Assembly: GCA_035527975.1 (NCBI GenBank)
Contig: DATKZM010000085.1
Span: forward strand, 1 to 64,000
DNA: 64,000 bases
Direction of reading: 5' to 3'
From: DATKZM01 sp035527975
GTDB lineage: Bacteria > Pseudomonadota > Alphaproteobacteria > JAPULJ01
Shown here: piece after piece, positions 1 to 10,617 of the stretch
Layout of the letters: each line of letters begins with the position of its first letter
Numbering within the stretch: the first letter of the stretch is position 1
The notes under the pieces: generated by a model
Database searches by the model: none
The model's input: only the letters and a program-made list of their open reading frames with translations
What the model was told of the DNA's origin: nothing
Program-made: the position numbers and the translations under genes

Positions 1-765
1 TCGAAGCGAAATCACCTCTCCGAGGCGGCAGCCGGTCAGGGCGAGCAGGTGGATCGCCGCGACGGCGCCCGGAAGCTCTGTTCCAGTGCGGTCCGCCTCG
101 GCGAGCGCCTTACCGATCTTCTCAAGCTCGTCCGCAGTGAAGAAGCGCTCGCGCTTCTTTTCGGGGAAGTGCTTGACGTGGCGGCAGGGATTGGAGCCGT
201 CGGGGCGTAAGCCCCAAGGCTCCGAAAGTGAGAACATCTTGCTTAGCAGGGCAAGCGTCCGATTGGCCGCGTAGGGCGTGGATCGCATCGCGTGGTGTAG
301 GCTAGCTATGTCGGATCGTTGGACCCCCCCCACCTTGGTCCGCCCAAGCCGAGGCTTGATATTGGCATCGATCAGCTGGCGGTCGGATTTGATGGAAGAT
401 GGCTTTTTGTGCTGTTCGGCGTACTCCAGGATATAGCGTTCACAGAGCGCCGTAACGGTGGGCGCAGCGCGTGCTGCTTGCCGATTGCCGCTCGGATCGT
501 TTCCTTTGCGCGCCTCGCCCAGCCATTCCCTGGCTGTCCTGCGCGCCTGATCGACGGTGATCTCGCCATGTAGGCCAATCGAGGGCTTTCGGGCCCGGCC
601 CTGTCGTCCACCCCCGACCCGGTATTTGACCAGATAGACGCGGCGCCCAGTGGGCGTAATCTTGCAGCCGAAGCCTTTGACCTCTGTATCCCACAGAATG
701 ACATCTCTATTTTTGTCGGGCGGACAGCCTTCTACGCTGCGCTTTGTCAACTTGACGGTCGGCAT
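1..765 (-). CDS. Tyrosine site-specific integrase, C-terminus cut by window edge
   Basis: The reading frame is open from an ATG at 765 to the left edge (255 codons). The N-terminus (MPTVKLTKRSVEG, then DTEVKGFGCKITPTGRRVYLVKY) is the Arm/DUF4102-type DNA-binding domain of P4-like and genomic-island integrases. A SAM-like core-binding domain follows at about residues 95-190, and then the start of the catalytic domain, where LTGCRLGEV near the edge carries the first catalytic Arg of the Arg-His-Arg-Tyr set. The remaining catalytic residues, including the Tyr, lie outside the window. A purine-rich GAAGGAAG precedes the ATG. The gene is transcribed away from the tRNA-Leu remnant at 923-979, so the element presumably extends to the left. 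Family assignment is strong; whether the gene is intact cannot be seen. Confidence 0.88.
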   Translation of the reverse strand, partial: MPTVKLTKRSVEGCPPDKNRDVILWDTEVKGFGCKITPTGRRVYLVKYRVGGGRQGRARKPSIGLHGEITVDQARRTAREWLGEARKGNDPSGNRQAARAAPTVTALCERYILEYAEQHKKPSSIKSDRQLIDANIKPRLGRTKVGGVQRSDIASLHHAMRSTPYAANRTLALLSKMFSLSEPWGLRPDGSNPCRHVKHFPEKKRERFFTADELEKIGKALAEADRTGTELPGAVAAIHLLALTGCRLGEVISLR

Positions 766-786
766 ATCTCGCTTCCTTCGGAAATC

Positions 787-807
787 GGTACCACGTAGGT
801 ACCACGT
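787..807. repeat. Tandem direct repeat next to the integrase
   Basis: GGTACCACGT occurs twice in the same orientation at 787-796 and 798-807, just upstream of the integrase start and between it and the tRNA remnant. Direct repeats at this place in integrative elements are often arm-type integrase or excisionase binding sites. That role is inference. Confidence 0.5.
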
Positions 808-922
808 CAAAACGTACTACATGGATCGCTTGCGAACAAGATGGTATATATAACTGATAAATATCAAACGGATAAGGCTATTACGAGTGCGGAGGCGTAA
901 TTGGGAGTTATATGTGGAAAGA

Positions 923-979
923 GACTTAAAATCCGTTTCCCTTCGGGGAGTGCAGGTTCAAGTCCTGCCGCCCGCACCA
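923..979 (+). tRNA. 3' portion of a tRNA-Leu (anticodon TAA), probable attachment-site remnant
   Basis: The sequence holds an anticodon loop CTTAAAA, a variable arm (CCCTTCGGGG), a perfect T-arm (GCAGG, TTCAAGT, CCTGC), the acceptor 3' strand CGCCCGC and an encoded ACCA end. The expected 5' half (GCGGGCG and a proper D-arm) is missing: upstream is only a weakly similar GCGGAGG, and the anticodon stem pairs at only 3 of 5 positions. This is what remains when an element inserts into the 3' end of a tRNA gene and takes the 5' half to its other end. The neighbouring integrase supports that. It could be a badly diverged full tRNA starting near 889, but I think that less likely. Confidence 0.65.
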
Positions 980-992
980 ATCTGGCCGCGCG

Positions 993-2195
993 CTACCTGT
1001 GCTCGGCCTCGAAGGCGGCGATATAGCCGCGGCTCAGCGGCACGGCTTCGACATCGCGGGCGAGTTGCATCTGGAAGTTCATCCAGCCCATGCGCCGGAA
1101 GCCGACTTCGCAGGATTGAAGGTAGAACTCCCACATACGGCAAAAGCGCTCGTCATAGAGCTTGGCCGCTTTGTCGCGGTTGGCCTGAAAGCGCCGGTTC
1201 CATTCCTTCAGCGTCTCGGCGTAGTGGAGGCGCAGGATCTCGATGTCGGTGATCCAGAGCCCGGTACGCTCGACCGCGGCGATGGTCTCCGACAGCGACG
1301 GTGAATAGCCGCCTGGAAAGATGTACTTGGTGAGGAAGGCGTTCGTCATCCCGGGCGGGTCCTTGCGCCCGATCGAGTGGATCAGCGCCACGCCGCGCTC
1401 GTTCAACAGCGCGCGGGTCTTCCCGAAGAACTCGTCGTAATGGCCCATGCCGACATGCTCGAACATGCCGACCGAGACGACACGGTCGTAGTGGGCGTTG
1501 TCCTCGCGGTAGTCGAGCAGCTTGAAGCTGACCTTGCCGTCGAGACCGGCCGCCTTGGCGCGCGCCTCGGATATTGTGTGCTGCTCCTTCGAGAGCGTGA
1601 CCCCCACCACCTCGACATCGGCAGTTTCGGCCAGATAGAGCGCGAGCCCGCCCCAGCCCGAGCCGATATCGAGCACACGCATGCCCGGCTCCAGCAGCAG
1701 CTTGGCGGCGATATGGCGCTTTTTGTTGGCCTGCGCGGTCTCCAGCGTGTCGCCGGGCGTTTCGAAATAGGCGCAGGAATATTGCCGATCCTCGTCGAGG
1801 AAGAGATCGTAGAGCGCGCCGCTCAAATCGTAGTGATGCGCCACGTTGGCCTGCGCCTTGCCGATGACGTTCTGCTGCTGGGACTTGCGGAAGACGGCGG
1901 CAAGCTTGGGGTCGATGGCGCGGCTTGTCAGGTTGATGCCGCAAAACTCCAGGAAATCGTAGAGCGAGCCGTCCTCAATGGTGAGCGTGCCCTCCATGTA
2001 GCCTTCGCCCAGATATAAATCGGGCTTCATCAGAAGCTTGCGCAGAAGCGTTGCATCGTGGAGGCGGATGCGCGAGCGGGGGCCGTCGGCCGCGCCCTCG
2101 AAGCGCCGCTCGGCGCCATCGGCGTCGATGATCGTCAGGCTGCCGGCCTCGACCGGCTGGGCGGGCGGCGCGTCAACCGTCAAATCGGCCGGCAT
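993..2195 (-). CDS. cfa: Cyclopropane-fatty-acyl-phospholipid synthase family methyltransferase
   Basis: This 400-residue protein has the usual length of the Cfa/CmaS family. The N-terminal part (about residues 15-100) resembles the lipid-binding domain. The central part has the SAM-binding motif VLDIGSGWGGLALYLAE near residue 175, followed by typical Cfa segments such as VGVTLSKEQ, VSVGMFEHVG and FLTKYIFPGGYSPSL. Family members methylenate cis double bonds of membrane phospholipid acyl chains using S-adenosylmethionine. I chose the ATG at 2195 because GAGGA sits about 11 bases upstream; an in-frame TTG lies three codons earlier. The gene is alone on its strand and divergent from the next. 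Confidence 0.9.
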   Translation of the reverse strand: MPADLTVDAPPAQPVEAGSLTIIDADGAERRFEGAADGPRSRIRLHDATLLRKLLMKPDLYLGEGYMEGTLTIEDGSLYDFLEFCGINLTSRAIDPKLAAVFRKSQQQNVIGKAQANVAHHYDLSGALYDLFLDEDRQYSCAYFETPGDTLETAQANKKRHIAAKLLLEPGMRVLDIGSGWGGLALYLAETADVEVVGVTLSKEQHTISEARAKAAGLDGKVSFKLLDYREDNAHYDRVVSVGMFEHVGMGHYDEFFGKTRALLNERGVALIHSIGRKDPPGMTNAFLTKYIFPGGYSPSLSETIAAVERTGLWITDIEILRLHYAETLKEWNRRFQANRDKAAKLYDERFCRMWEFYLQSCEVGFRRMGWMNFQMQLARDVEAVPLSRGYIAAFEAEHR

Positions 2196-2368
2196 GGCGG
2201 TCAATCCTCGTTTCCAGCGGGAATTTGCGATATTAGACCCCGCACGGGCCGGCCCGCAAAGCTTCCAAGGGCGCGGCGAATCGCCCTATGATCGGGCCCG
2301 GCCACAAGTCGCGTAAAGGTCCAGGTCGCACAAAGCCACAGGTTACACAAAGTAGGAGCAGCGTTCGA

Positions 2369-2806
2369 ATGGCGGACTGGGTGGAAACCTTCAAAGGGGC
2401 GATCCTCGCTTCGGAATACGATCCCGAGGCGCATATGAACTCGCAGACATATGTGAACCGGTTCGACCAGGCCACCTGGTTCATCCTTGCGACGGTCGGC
2501 GTCACGCCAGCCGCAATGAAGGAAAAGAAGCAACGCGTCGCGATCGTGCGCCAGACCTTCCAGTATCTGCGCGAAATCCGGGGCGGCGAGTTGGTCGAGA
2601 TCCGCAGCGGGTTCGTCGCCGTCGGCAAGAAGTACATCCGCTTTGTCCACCGCATGTTCAATTCGGTGACCGGCGACATGGTCGCGACCAGCGATTGCAC
2701 GGCGGTACTGGCGAGCTTGAAAACACAGAAGTCCGTGTCGCTGCCCGAAGCCCTGCGCAAGGCGTCCAAGGCGCATCTGGTCACCTGGAACGCGGCCGAC
2801 GGCTGA
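2369..2806 (+). CDS. Hotdog-fold thioesterase-like protein
   Basis: A 145-residue protein resembling the hotdog acyl-CoA thioesterase group. Visible features are a MNSQTYVNRFDQATWFILATVGV segment, where an aromatic helix follows an acidic or Asn-rich turn, then alternating strands (QTFQYLREIRGGELVEIRSGFV, KYIRFVHRMFNSVTGDMVATSD) as in FcbC/YbgC-like enzymes. The usual catalytic Asp near the N-terminus is not clearly placed. Start chosen at the ATG preceded by AGGAG 10 bases upstream; the longer frame to 2288 has no ribosome site. The substrate cannot be inferred. The following enolase-superfamily gene is on the same strand 139 bases on, so the two may share transcription. Confidence 0.55.
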   Translation: MADWVETFKGAILASEYDPEAHMNSQTYVNRFDQATWFILATVGVTPAAMKEKKQRVAIVRQTFQYLREIRGGELVEIRSGFVAVGKKYIRFVHRMFNSVTGDMVATSDCTAVLASLKTQKSVSLPEALRKASKAHLVTWNAADG

Positions 2807-2945
2807 GCCTGCGCGTTGGTCTCGTTCAATGATCTTCGCTATTTCCGGCGCCGCGCCGCGGCGGTGAGGTGCGCGCCAACCGACCATCGGCCGACTGGCA
2901 GTACGACCGGCGGGCACCAATCGACAGACAATCGGAAATGAAATC

Positions 2946-4028
2946 ATGAATCCCATGATCGCGGGCGCGCGCGCCGACCTGCTTCGCTTCACGCTCGACA
3001 AGCCCGTGGGCGGCTCGGGCGTCAGTGCGATCGATGTGCTCGCGGTGGATCTGGTCGATGCCGACGGTGCTATTGGCGTGGGGTTCAGCTATGGGCTGCG
3101 CGGCGGCGGCCGGACCATGGTTGCGGCGGCGCGGGATTTGCTGGACGGCGTCATCGAAGGCGCCAGCGCGGCGGCGCCGGAAGCGCTTTATCGGGACATG
3201 ACAGCGGCGCTTAACCGCCTCGGGCGGGGCCCGGCGTATTTGGCCATGGCTGCAATCGACCTGGCGGTGTGGGATCTGCACGCGAAGGCACGCGGTGTCT
3301 CGCTGACCGTGGCACTTGGCGGGCGTCCGCGTCCGGTGCCTGTTTATGGGTCGGGCGGGTTGCGTCCGGATATGGAGCCGTCGGCCGCCGCCGAAGTCGC
3401 TCTGGCCCATGCCGAGGCCGGCTTTCTCGGGGTCAAGCCGCGGCTGGCCGGCGACCGAAGCGACGGCCCCCGGCTTGCCGCCGTGCGCGCGGCGTTACCG
3501 GAGGCGGTCGACCTCATGGGCGACGCGAACGAGAAGTGTGATCTTGCGCGCGCGCAATGGCTCGCCGGCCTGTGCGGGGAGTTCGGTCTGCTTTGGCTGG
3601 AGGAGCCTTTGCCCGCTTACGATCTGGCCGGCTATGAGGCACTTGCGCGCGCGGCGCCGGTCCCCATTGCGACCGGCGAGCATCTCCAGGGAACCGTCGA
3701 GGCAGGTGGTCTGTTTGATGCGCGTGCCTGCGCGGTTTTCCAGCCCGACCTTGCGATGATGGGAGGGATGACCGAATGTCTGCGCGCCGCGCGTCTTGCC
3801 GAGCATTTCGGGATCGGTATAGCGCCGCATTTCCTGCCGGCGCTTTTCGTGCATCTTGCCGGCGTCGCGCCGAACCTGACCTGGCTCGAGGATTTTCCGT
3901 TACTCGAACCTTTGTTCACCTACGACGTCGCGATGGCCGCCGACGGCACGATGACTGCCACCGACGCGCCTGGCCATGGATTGGCTTGGGCCGAGGGCGC
4001 TCGAGCGCGTTATCGCGCCGACGACTGA
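2946..4028 (+). CDS. Mandelate racemase / muconate lactonizing enzyme family protein
   Basis: A 360-residue member of the enolase superfamily. The capping domain covers about residues 1-125, followed by the TIM barrel. Metal ligands are visible in order: Asp in MGDANEKC, Glu in WLEEPLP and Glu in ATGEHL. A His for the Asp-His dyad lies in GIAPHFLPALF, with its Asp in VFQPDLAMMGG, which points to the mandelate-racemase subgroup. The Lys-x-Lys motif on the second strand is Lys-x-Arg here (GVKPRL). Such enzymes abstract the proton alpha to a carboxylate in dehydratases or racemases of sugar acids. Substrate not assignable from sequence alone. Confidence 0.85.
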   Translation: MNPMIAGARADLLRFTLDKPVGGSGVSAIDVLAVDLVDADGAIGVGFSYGLRGGGRTMVAAARDLLDGVIEGASAAAPEALYRDMTAALNRLGRGPAYLAMAAIDLAVWDLHAKARGVSLTVALGGRPRPVPVYGSGGLRPDMEPSAAAEVALAHAEAGFLGVKPRLAGDRSDGPRLAAVRAALPEAVDLMGDANEKCDLARAQWLAGLCGEFGLLWLEEPLPAYDLAGYEALARAAPVPIATGEHLQGTVEAGGLFDARACAVFQPDLAMMGGMTECLRAARLAEHFGIGIAPHFLPALFVHLAGVAPNLTWLEDFPLLEPLFTYDVAMAADGTMTATDAPGHGLAWAEGARARYRADD

Positions 4029-4040
4029 GGGGTTGCCCCG

Positions 4041-4487
4041 TCAGGCCACTGGCGCCAGCCATCCCACGATCATGCCGAATATCCCGTGCACCAGCGCCGA
4101 GGTGGTCCAGGCAAACGGATGCGCCTTGATCGCGAAGAAACCCAGCCGGAAGAAGATCGGCACATAGATCAACCCGGCCAGCACGAACAGGATCTCGCCG
4201 TATAGGATGCCTTTGACGATCGGGTAGCCGGGAATGCCGGGAAGGTATTTCTGCGCGACCGTGCTGTAGAGCAGGGCGAAGATGATCCCGTTCATGTGAA
4301 GGATCATCAGCCCGATGAAATAGGCGCTCGGTCCCTTCACCACATCGCGAAGGACCAGCTCCGCCTGCTCATGGGCGAAATCGACACGAGGCAATCCGAA
4401 GCGGTCCGCGGTTTGCGCGAACACCATCAACAGGTATGTCGCGATGAACCCCGCCAGGGCCGATTGAACGAGAAACTCAAGTGTCAT
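4041..4487 (-). CDS. Small four-helix integral membrane protein, unknown function
   Basis: A 148-residue hydrophobic protein with about four membrane segments, near residues 5-25, 55-75, 90-112 and 122-145. It contains conserved-looking small polar positions (LMILHMNGIIFALLY, HGIFGMIVGWLAP). I do not recognise a named family. A strong ribosome site (GGGGGAGCAGG) precedes the ATG. It is convergent with the enolase-superfamily gene, 12 bases away, and stands alone on its strand. Function unknown. Confidence 0.75.
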   Translation of the reverse strand: MTLEFLVQSALAGFIATYLLMVFAQTADRFGLPRVDFAHEQAELVLRDVVKGPSAYFIGLMILHMNGIIFALLYSTVAQKYLPGIPGYPIVKGILYGEILFVLAGLIYVPIFFRLGFFAIKAHPFAWTTSALVHGIFGMIVGWLAPVA

Positions 4488-4602
4488 GCCTGCTCCCCCA
4501 TTGCTTGGCGGGTGGCATTAAACCATCAATCGGCGGCCGAAGTGAATTGGGATGGTTTGCAGATGAATGTCGCCGCCGGTTGCCCGGATTTGTGACGCCA
4601 TA

Positions 4603-6380
<1,778 letters not shown>

Positions 6381-6384
<4 letters not shown>

Positions 6385-7517
6385 GCGCCGGTCCGGGAGG
6401 AGACACGGGCGATGCTGGATTGAGCGCGCAGAAACTCATCATCTTGCTTCCAATAGCGGAGCGCGGCCATGGCGGCTTCGCGGGTCAGCGAGCCGAAGAG
6501 CTCCGCGACTTTCGGTGTTACCATGGTCCCGAGTGCATTTCCATGCGGACTACGTGTCAACAGATACGTTGTCGCAAACTGGCCCTGCTCCATTCCCACC
6601 GCGCGGCAGAGAACGGCGAGCGGCTCGCCGCCGGCATCGAGCACGATGCGGCGCGCGGTGGGGATCTCAACGCGGGCCCGGTTGGCGAGCGCCGTGATGA
6701 AAAGCTGGATCTCGCCGTTATGCAGCGCGCGCAGGATGAAATCCAAAGTCAGCTCGCCGCGATCTGCCAGGCCGTTGACCAGCGCTTCGGCTGCGGTCTC
6801 GGCGCCGTGATGAATTTTGGTGCGCTCGATCGCTATTTCCGCCGAGTCGCGCAGGAAGTCCTCGACCAGCGTGTCATCAACGGCAAAGCTCGTCAGGATA
6901 TGCTGGCGTAGTGCGGCGGAGACCCACCAGAACATACGATGCGCCAGAGCCGGCGGCAAATCGCGGCGCAGGATCAACGGGCGCTGGAAGCGGTCGACGC
7001 GCTTGGAGCGCTCGACCAGAAATTGAAGTGCCCGGCGCGACATTACGGCGTCGTCATTGTTGATCAATGTTTCGATAACGTCGTCCTCGCCGCGCGAGAC
7101 GATGGCATCGGTCACTGCCTCGCTCAGCGTGTCGCGGCGCGCGACCTGCAGGATATGCTCCTGGGTCCGCTCCTTGATGACCTCAATCAGATCGGTATCA
7201 CGCAGCACGCCGCACCGGAGCAGGATCGGGCGCGCCACCTCGATCTCGTCATTGGCAAGCATAACCACCAGATTGTGCGGCGCATCGCTATTCTCGGCCA
7301 GGCGCTCTGAGAGATCGCGGCGGACCTCCATTTCCACATCGTGGATCAGCTTGTGCAGGATGTCCGTCATCAGCGCGGTTTCGCGCTCGCTCAGGCGGCC
7401 CTCGGGCGAGAGGAAGAGATCAGTGATATTCTCGAAGATTACACGCCGGCCATCGGACGTATGTTGTCGGGCGAGCTCGACCAAGCTTGCTAGCTGCGCC
7501 TTCGATTCGCTCGCCAT
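6381..7517 (-). CDS. DUF2336 domain-containing protein
   Basis: A 378-residue, mainly helical soluble protein matching the alphaproteobacterial DUF2336 family. Typical segments are FENITDLFLSPEGRLSERE, VMLANDEIEVARPILLRC and DAIVSRGEDDVIETLINN, which look like tandem HEAT-like helical repeats. In alphaproteobacteria this family often neighbours signalling genes. Here its stop overlaps the start of the PAS histidine kinase by four bases, suggesting a functional pair. Its molecular role is not established. A GGGGAATGA ribosome-site-like stretch lies upstream of the ATG. Confidence 0.85.
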
Positions 7518-7717
7518 TCAGGTCATTCCCCGATGCGCCTTTTGGCGATCTGTGCCGGATGTCGTGGATGGTTAACGCGAAGTATTAATAGCCACGCCCA
7601 TAAAGAATGTCACCTAAAAAAGACCCAAAAAGGGTAGTGATTCCAAGGCTTGGCCGGTCTTGTTCATAGTCTGTGTAACCGCGGGCGAAATATTGCGATA
7701 GTAGTCGTGTGCCGGTC

Positions 7718-8134
7718 TCAAGCCTTTGGCTTCGGTGGCGGCGGCTCCTTTGCCTCGACCGGGCCGCCGGCTTCCTTCCATTTGCCGAAGCCGCCGGCGA
7801 TATGCGCCACCGGACTGAGCCCCATATCCTGAACGGCCTTGGTGGCCAGTGCCGAGCGCAGGCCGCCGGCGCAAAAGAACACGAACGACTTCCCGCTCGC
7901 GAAGATGTCCTTGTGGTAGGGGCTATCGGGGTCGACCCAGAACTCGAGCATGCCGCGGGGCGCGTGCAGCGCGCCCGGAACCGCGCCTTCGCGCCATAGC
8001 TCGCGCACGTCGCGGATATCCACGAAGACCGTATCCGCGTCGTCCAGGCGCTCCATGGCCTGTGCGACGCTTAACGTCTCGATCTCGGCTTCCGCATCGG
8101 CGCAAAGTTGCTTGATACCCCTGGTCACCGCCAT
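7718..8134 (-). CDS. Rhodanese-like sulfurtransferase domain protein
   Basis: A 138-residue single-domain rhodanese. It shows VFVDIRDVRELWREGAVPGALHAPRG and the active-site loop FFCAGGLRSALA, where the Cys would carry the persulfide and the Arg lies at the conserved loop end. The C-terminus ends in a Pro/Lys-rich tail. Start chosen at the ATG with AAAGGGAGACC upstream; the frame extends 26 codons further without a ribosome site. Rhodaneses move sulfane sulfur to cyanide or protein thiols. The physiological acceptor is unknown. Confidence 0.85.
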   Translation of the reverse strand: MAVTRGIKQLCADAEAEIETLSVAQAMERLDDADTVFVDIRDVRELWREGAVPGALHAPRGMLEFWVDPDSPYHKDIFASGKSFVFFCAGGLRSALATKAVQDMGLSPVAHIAGGFGKWKEAGGPVEAKEPPPPKPKA

Positions 8135-8271
8135 TTTCTGGTCTCCCTTTTTGACCGCTGCATATTCTTGCGCTTCGGCTCGAATTTCAAAGCATGCCGC
8201 GTCCGAGCACACGCGTGGTTGGTTCTACCTTATCTTCCGCAGCGACCCGGCGGAAGATCTCCGTCGCCGCG

Positions 8272-9939
8272 TCAATCGGCGATCCGGGCACGGTCGACGA
8301 GCGCTGAAACCGGCGTGCCGGTTGGCAGAACACCGAACTGCCGGCCCGATCCGCCCGTCAGCCGCGTCGCGGCGAAGGTATCGGCCACGATGTCGGGGGC
8401 ACATCGGCGCAACAGCGAGGCCTGCAGCGCGATCGCCATGCGCTCGGTAAGTTCGCGGCCCCGCGCCGGCGTTGCGATCATTTCGTCGAAATCGGTCTTG
8501 AGCGCTGCGACATAGGCATCGAGGCGTTGATCGGCGCCGGCCGCCAGTTCGACCTCGTCGAAAAACGCATCGCGCGAAGTCGGCTCGCGGGTCAGGGCGC
8601 GCACGACATCGAGGCACATCACATTGCCCGAGCCCTCCCAGATGCCGTTAAGCGGCGCCTCGCGATAGAGACGGGCCAGCGGGCCTTCCTCGATGAAGCC
8701 GTTGCCGCCATGGCATTCGAGCGCCTCGACGACGAAGCTTGGCGCCCGTTTACAGACCCAGTATTTGGTGACCGAGGTGGCAAGCCGCTGGAAAAGCTGC
8801 GCGCTCTCGTCGTTTTCGGCCTCGTCTATGGCTCGTGCAATACGCAGGCCGGCCACAAGCGCGGCCTCCGATTCCAGCGCCAAGTCGGCGAGCACCGCCG
8901 CCATCAACGGCTGGTCGATCAGCGTGCGCTGGAAGGCGCGGCGATGGGCTGCGTGATGGATCGCGTGGCTGAGCGCAAGACGCATCAACCCGGCCGAGCC
9001 GAGGATGAAATCCATGCGCGTGTAATGCGCCATCACGATCGCGGCCTTGATGCCCGCGCCGTCCTCTCCCAGCTTCTGCGCCCAGGTCCGGTCGAACTCG
9101 ACCTCGCTGGAGGCATTCGAGCGGTTGCCGCATTTGTCTTTCAGCCGCTGAATGAAAAAGCGGTTGCGGCTGCCGTCGGGCAGCGAGCGGGGCACGAGGA
9201 AACAGGTGGGGCTCGCCTCGTCCGCGCCGCCGGTATAGGCAAGCGTGAAGAAGACGTCGCTCATGGGCGCGGAGCAGAACCATTTATGCCCGGTCAGCAG
9301 ATAGCCGCCATTGCCGTCGGGTTCGGCGCGGGTGAGGTTGGCGCGCAGGTCCGAGCCGCCCTGTTTCTCGGTCAATGTCATGCTGACCGTGGCGGCGGTC
9401 TTTTGCGTCACCGGCAGGGGCCTTGGATCATATTCTCGCGCGACAGCGGGGCCTTCCCATACGGCGGCGCAATCGGGATCGAGGCGCAGGGCGGGAACGG
9501 CTGCGAACGACATGCCGGTCGGGCAGCCCACGCCGTTTTCGATCTGGTTCCACAGATACGAAAGCGCTCCGCGCGCCACATGGGCGCCGCCGCGCCCGGC
9601 CGTCCAGGCCAGGCTATGGACCTCGTGGCCGTAGGCCAGGGTCATCAGCTCGTGCCAGGCCGGATGGTAGTCGACCTGGTCGATGCGCTGGCCGAAGCGG
9701 TCGAAATTGCGAAGCTCGGGCGTGTGGCGGTTGGCTTGGCGGGCGAGTTCCTGGACATGCGGGTCGCCCACGCATTCGCCCAGCGCGGCCAGCCGCGCGG
9801 CCGCCCAGCCGCCACCCTCGCGCTCGACGCATTCTCGCAGCGGCGCGTCGCCGGCAAAGGCATTGATGCCCTGGAACGGCGGCGGCTGGTTGGTGACCTC
9901 ATGCGTATCGAGCTGGGTCTCAGCGTATGGCGTGTACAT
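8272..9939 (-). CDS. aidB: AidB-type acyl-CoA dehydrogenase
   Basis: A 555-residue flavoprotein closely following E. coli AidB in order and motifs: NQPPPFQGINAFAGDAPL at the N-terminus, HPAWHELM, MTLTEKQGGSDLRANLTRAE, GHKWFCSAPMSD, LKDKCGNRSNASSEVEF and LYREAPLNGIWEGSGNVMCLDV. AidB-family proteins bind FAD and DNA and belong to the E. coli adaptive response to alkylation; other members work in acyl-CoA metabolism. I start it at the ATG preceded by GGGAGAGGA, which makes it overlap the upstream TetR gene by about 20 bases, so both probably form one transcript controlled by that regulator. The final 100 residues are less conserved. Confidence 0.92.
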   Translation of the reverse strand: MYTPYAETQLDTHEVTNQPPPFQGINAFAGDAPLRECVEREGGGWAAARLAALGECVGDPHVQELARQANRHTPELRNFDRFGQRIDQVDYHPAWHELMTLAYGHEVHSLAWTAGRGGAHVARGALSYLWNQIENGVGCPTGMSFAAVPALRLDPDCAAVWEGPAVAREYDPRPLPVTQKTAATVSMTLTEKQGGSDLRANLTRAEPDGNGGYLLTGHKWFCSAPMSDVFFTLAYTGGADEASPTCFLVPRSLPDGSRNRFFIQRLKDKCGNRSNASSEVEFDRTWAQKLGEDGAGIKAAIVMAHYTRMDFILGSAGLMRLALSHAIHHAAHRRAFQRTLIDQPLMAAVLADLALESEAALVAGLRIARAIDEAENDESAQLFQRLATSVTKYWVCKRAPSFVVEALECHGGNGFIEEGPLARLYREAPLNGIWEGSGNVMCLDVVRALTREPTSRDAFFDEVELAAGADQRLDAYVAALKTDFDEMIATPARGRELTERMAIALQASLLRRCAPDIVADTFAATRLTGGSGRQFGVLPTGTPVSALVDRARIAD

Positions 9940-10576
9940 GCGGTGTTCCTCTCCCGGCATTTCTGTCTTGCCCCCCTGGGCCGACCGCGCGCAGGCAAAA
10001 GGCGACGATGCCCGCGGCGACGGCTTCGTCGTCCGCGGCCTCCCGCAGGTGGGCGAGCGGCCCCGTCAGTCCTTCCAGCATGGCGCCGACGATGCAGGCG
10101 CCGGCAAGATCGGGTTCTTGTATCGGCACGCTGCCTTCGGTCGCGGCCTCGCCGATCAGGCCGCCGAAGATGAGCGCCAACTCGCGCTTGATCTCTTGGC
10201 GTGCATCCTCGATCTCCTGCGCGGCCGGCTCGGCGATGACCGCATAAGCTAGGCGGTCGCCGCGCAGCGCGCGTTCCACGAAAGCCCGTATCGCGCCGCC
10301 AAGACGCTCTCGCGCCGGCCCGCCGCCGGCCGCAATGGCCCGCGCGACCTCGGCTTCACGCGCACAGATGGCGCGCAGCAACTCGACCATCAAATGCGCC
10401 TTGGAGGGGAAGTAGCGGTAGACGCTGCCGGTCGCGAGCCCGGCAGCCGCGGCGACCGCGGCGACCTGGGCCCCGCGGAAGCCGCCATCGGCGACCAGCG
10501 TCCGCGCGGCGCCCAGAATGCGCGCCCGATTATCGGCTAGCCTGGTCTCGACCTTGGCTGTGCGGCGATACGCCAT
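9920..10576 (-). CDS. TetR/AcrR family transcriptional regulator
   Basis: A 218-residue one-component repressor. The N-terminal HTH is typical: ILGAARTLVADGGFRGAQVAAVAAAAGLATGSVYRYF, at about residues 20-60. The ligand-binding part shows no metal or catalytic motif. Its start codon lies next to two perfect palindromes (10580-10617), almost certainly its own operator. The downstream aidB-like gene overlaps its 3' end and the divergent SDR gene begins 164 bases away, so it probably controls both directions. Given those targets, an acyl-CoA or related ligand is plausible (inference). Confidence 0.92.
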   Translation of the reverse strand: MAYRRTAKVETRLADNRARILGAARTLVADGGFRGAQVAAVAAAAGLATGSVYRYFPSKAHLMVELLRAICAREAEVARAIAAGGGPARERLGGAIRAFVERALRGDRLAYAVIAEPAAQEIEDARQEIKRELALIFGGLIGEAATEGSVPIQEPDLAGACIVGAMLEGLTGPLAHLREAADDEAVAAGIVAFCLRAVGPGGQDRNAGRGTPHVHAIR

Positions 10577-10579
10577 AGA

Positions 10580-10617
10580 ATGAACCTCAGTTCATTGTTT
10601 AATGAACCGGCGTTCAT
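10580..10617. promoter_or_regulatory. Double TetR-type operator
   Basis: Two copies of the palindrome ATGAAC-N4-GTTCAT lie at 10580-10595 and 10602-10617, with centres 22 bp apart (about two helical turns). They sit directly in front of the TetR gene and upstream of the divergent SDR gene, where two repressor dimers could bind on the same face of DNA. Confidence 0.85.

Noticed and set aside
889..976. A complete tRNA-Leu gene
   Set aside because: Acceptor stem pairs at five of seven, D-arm lacks the conserved Gly-Gly context and the anticodon stem is broken, so I read it as a remnant with only the 3' half genuine.
7572..7588. TTAA-N9-TTAA upstream of the DUF2336 gene as a CtrA box
   Set aside because: The spacing is 9, not 7, so it does not meet the consensus.
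8527..10173. A 548-codon open frame on the plus strand
   Set aside because: It is antisense to the well-matched aidB and TetR genes. Its protein is Arg/Gly/Ala-rich without motifs, as is usual for high-GC shadow frames.
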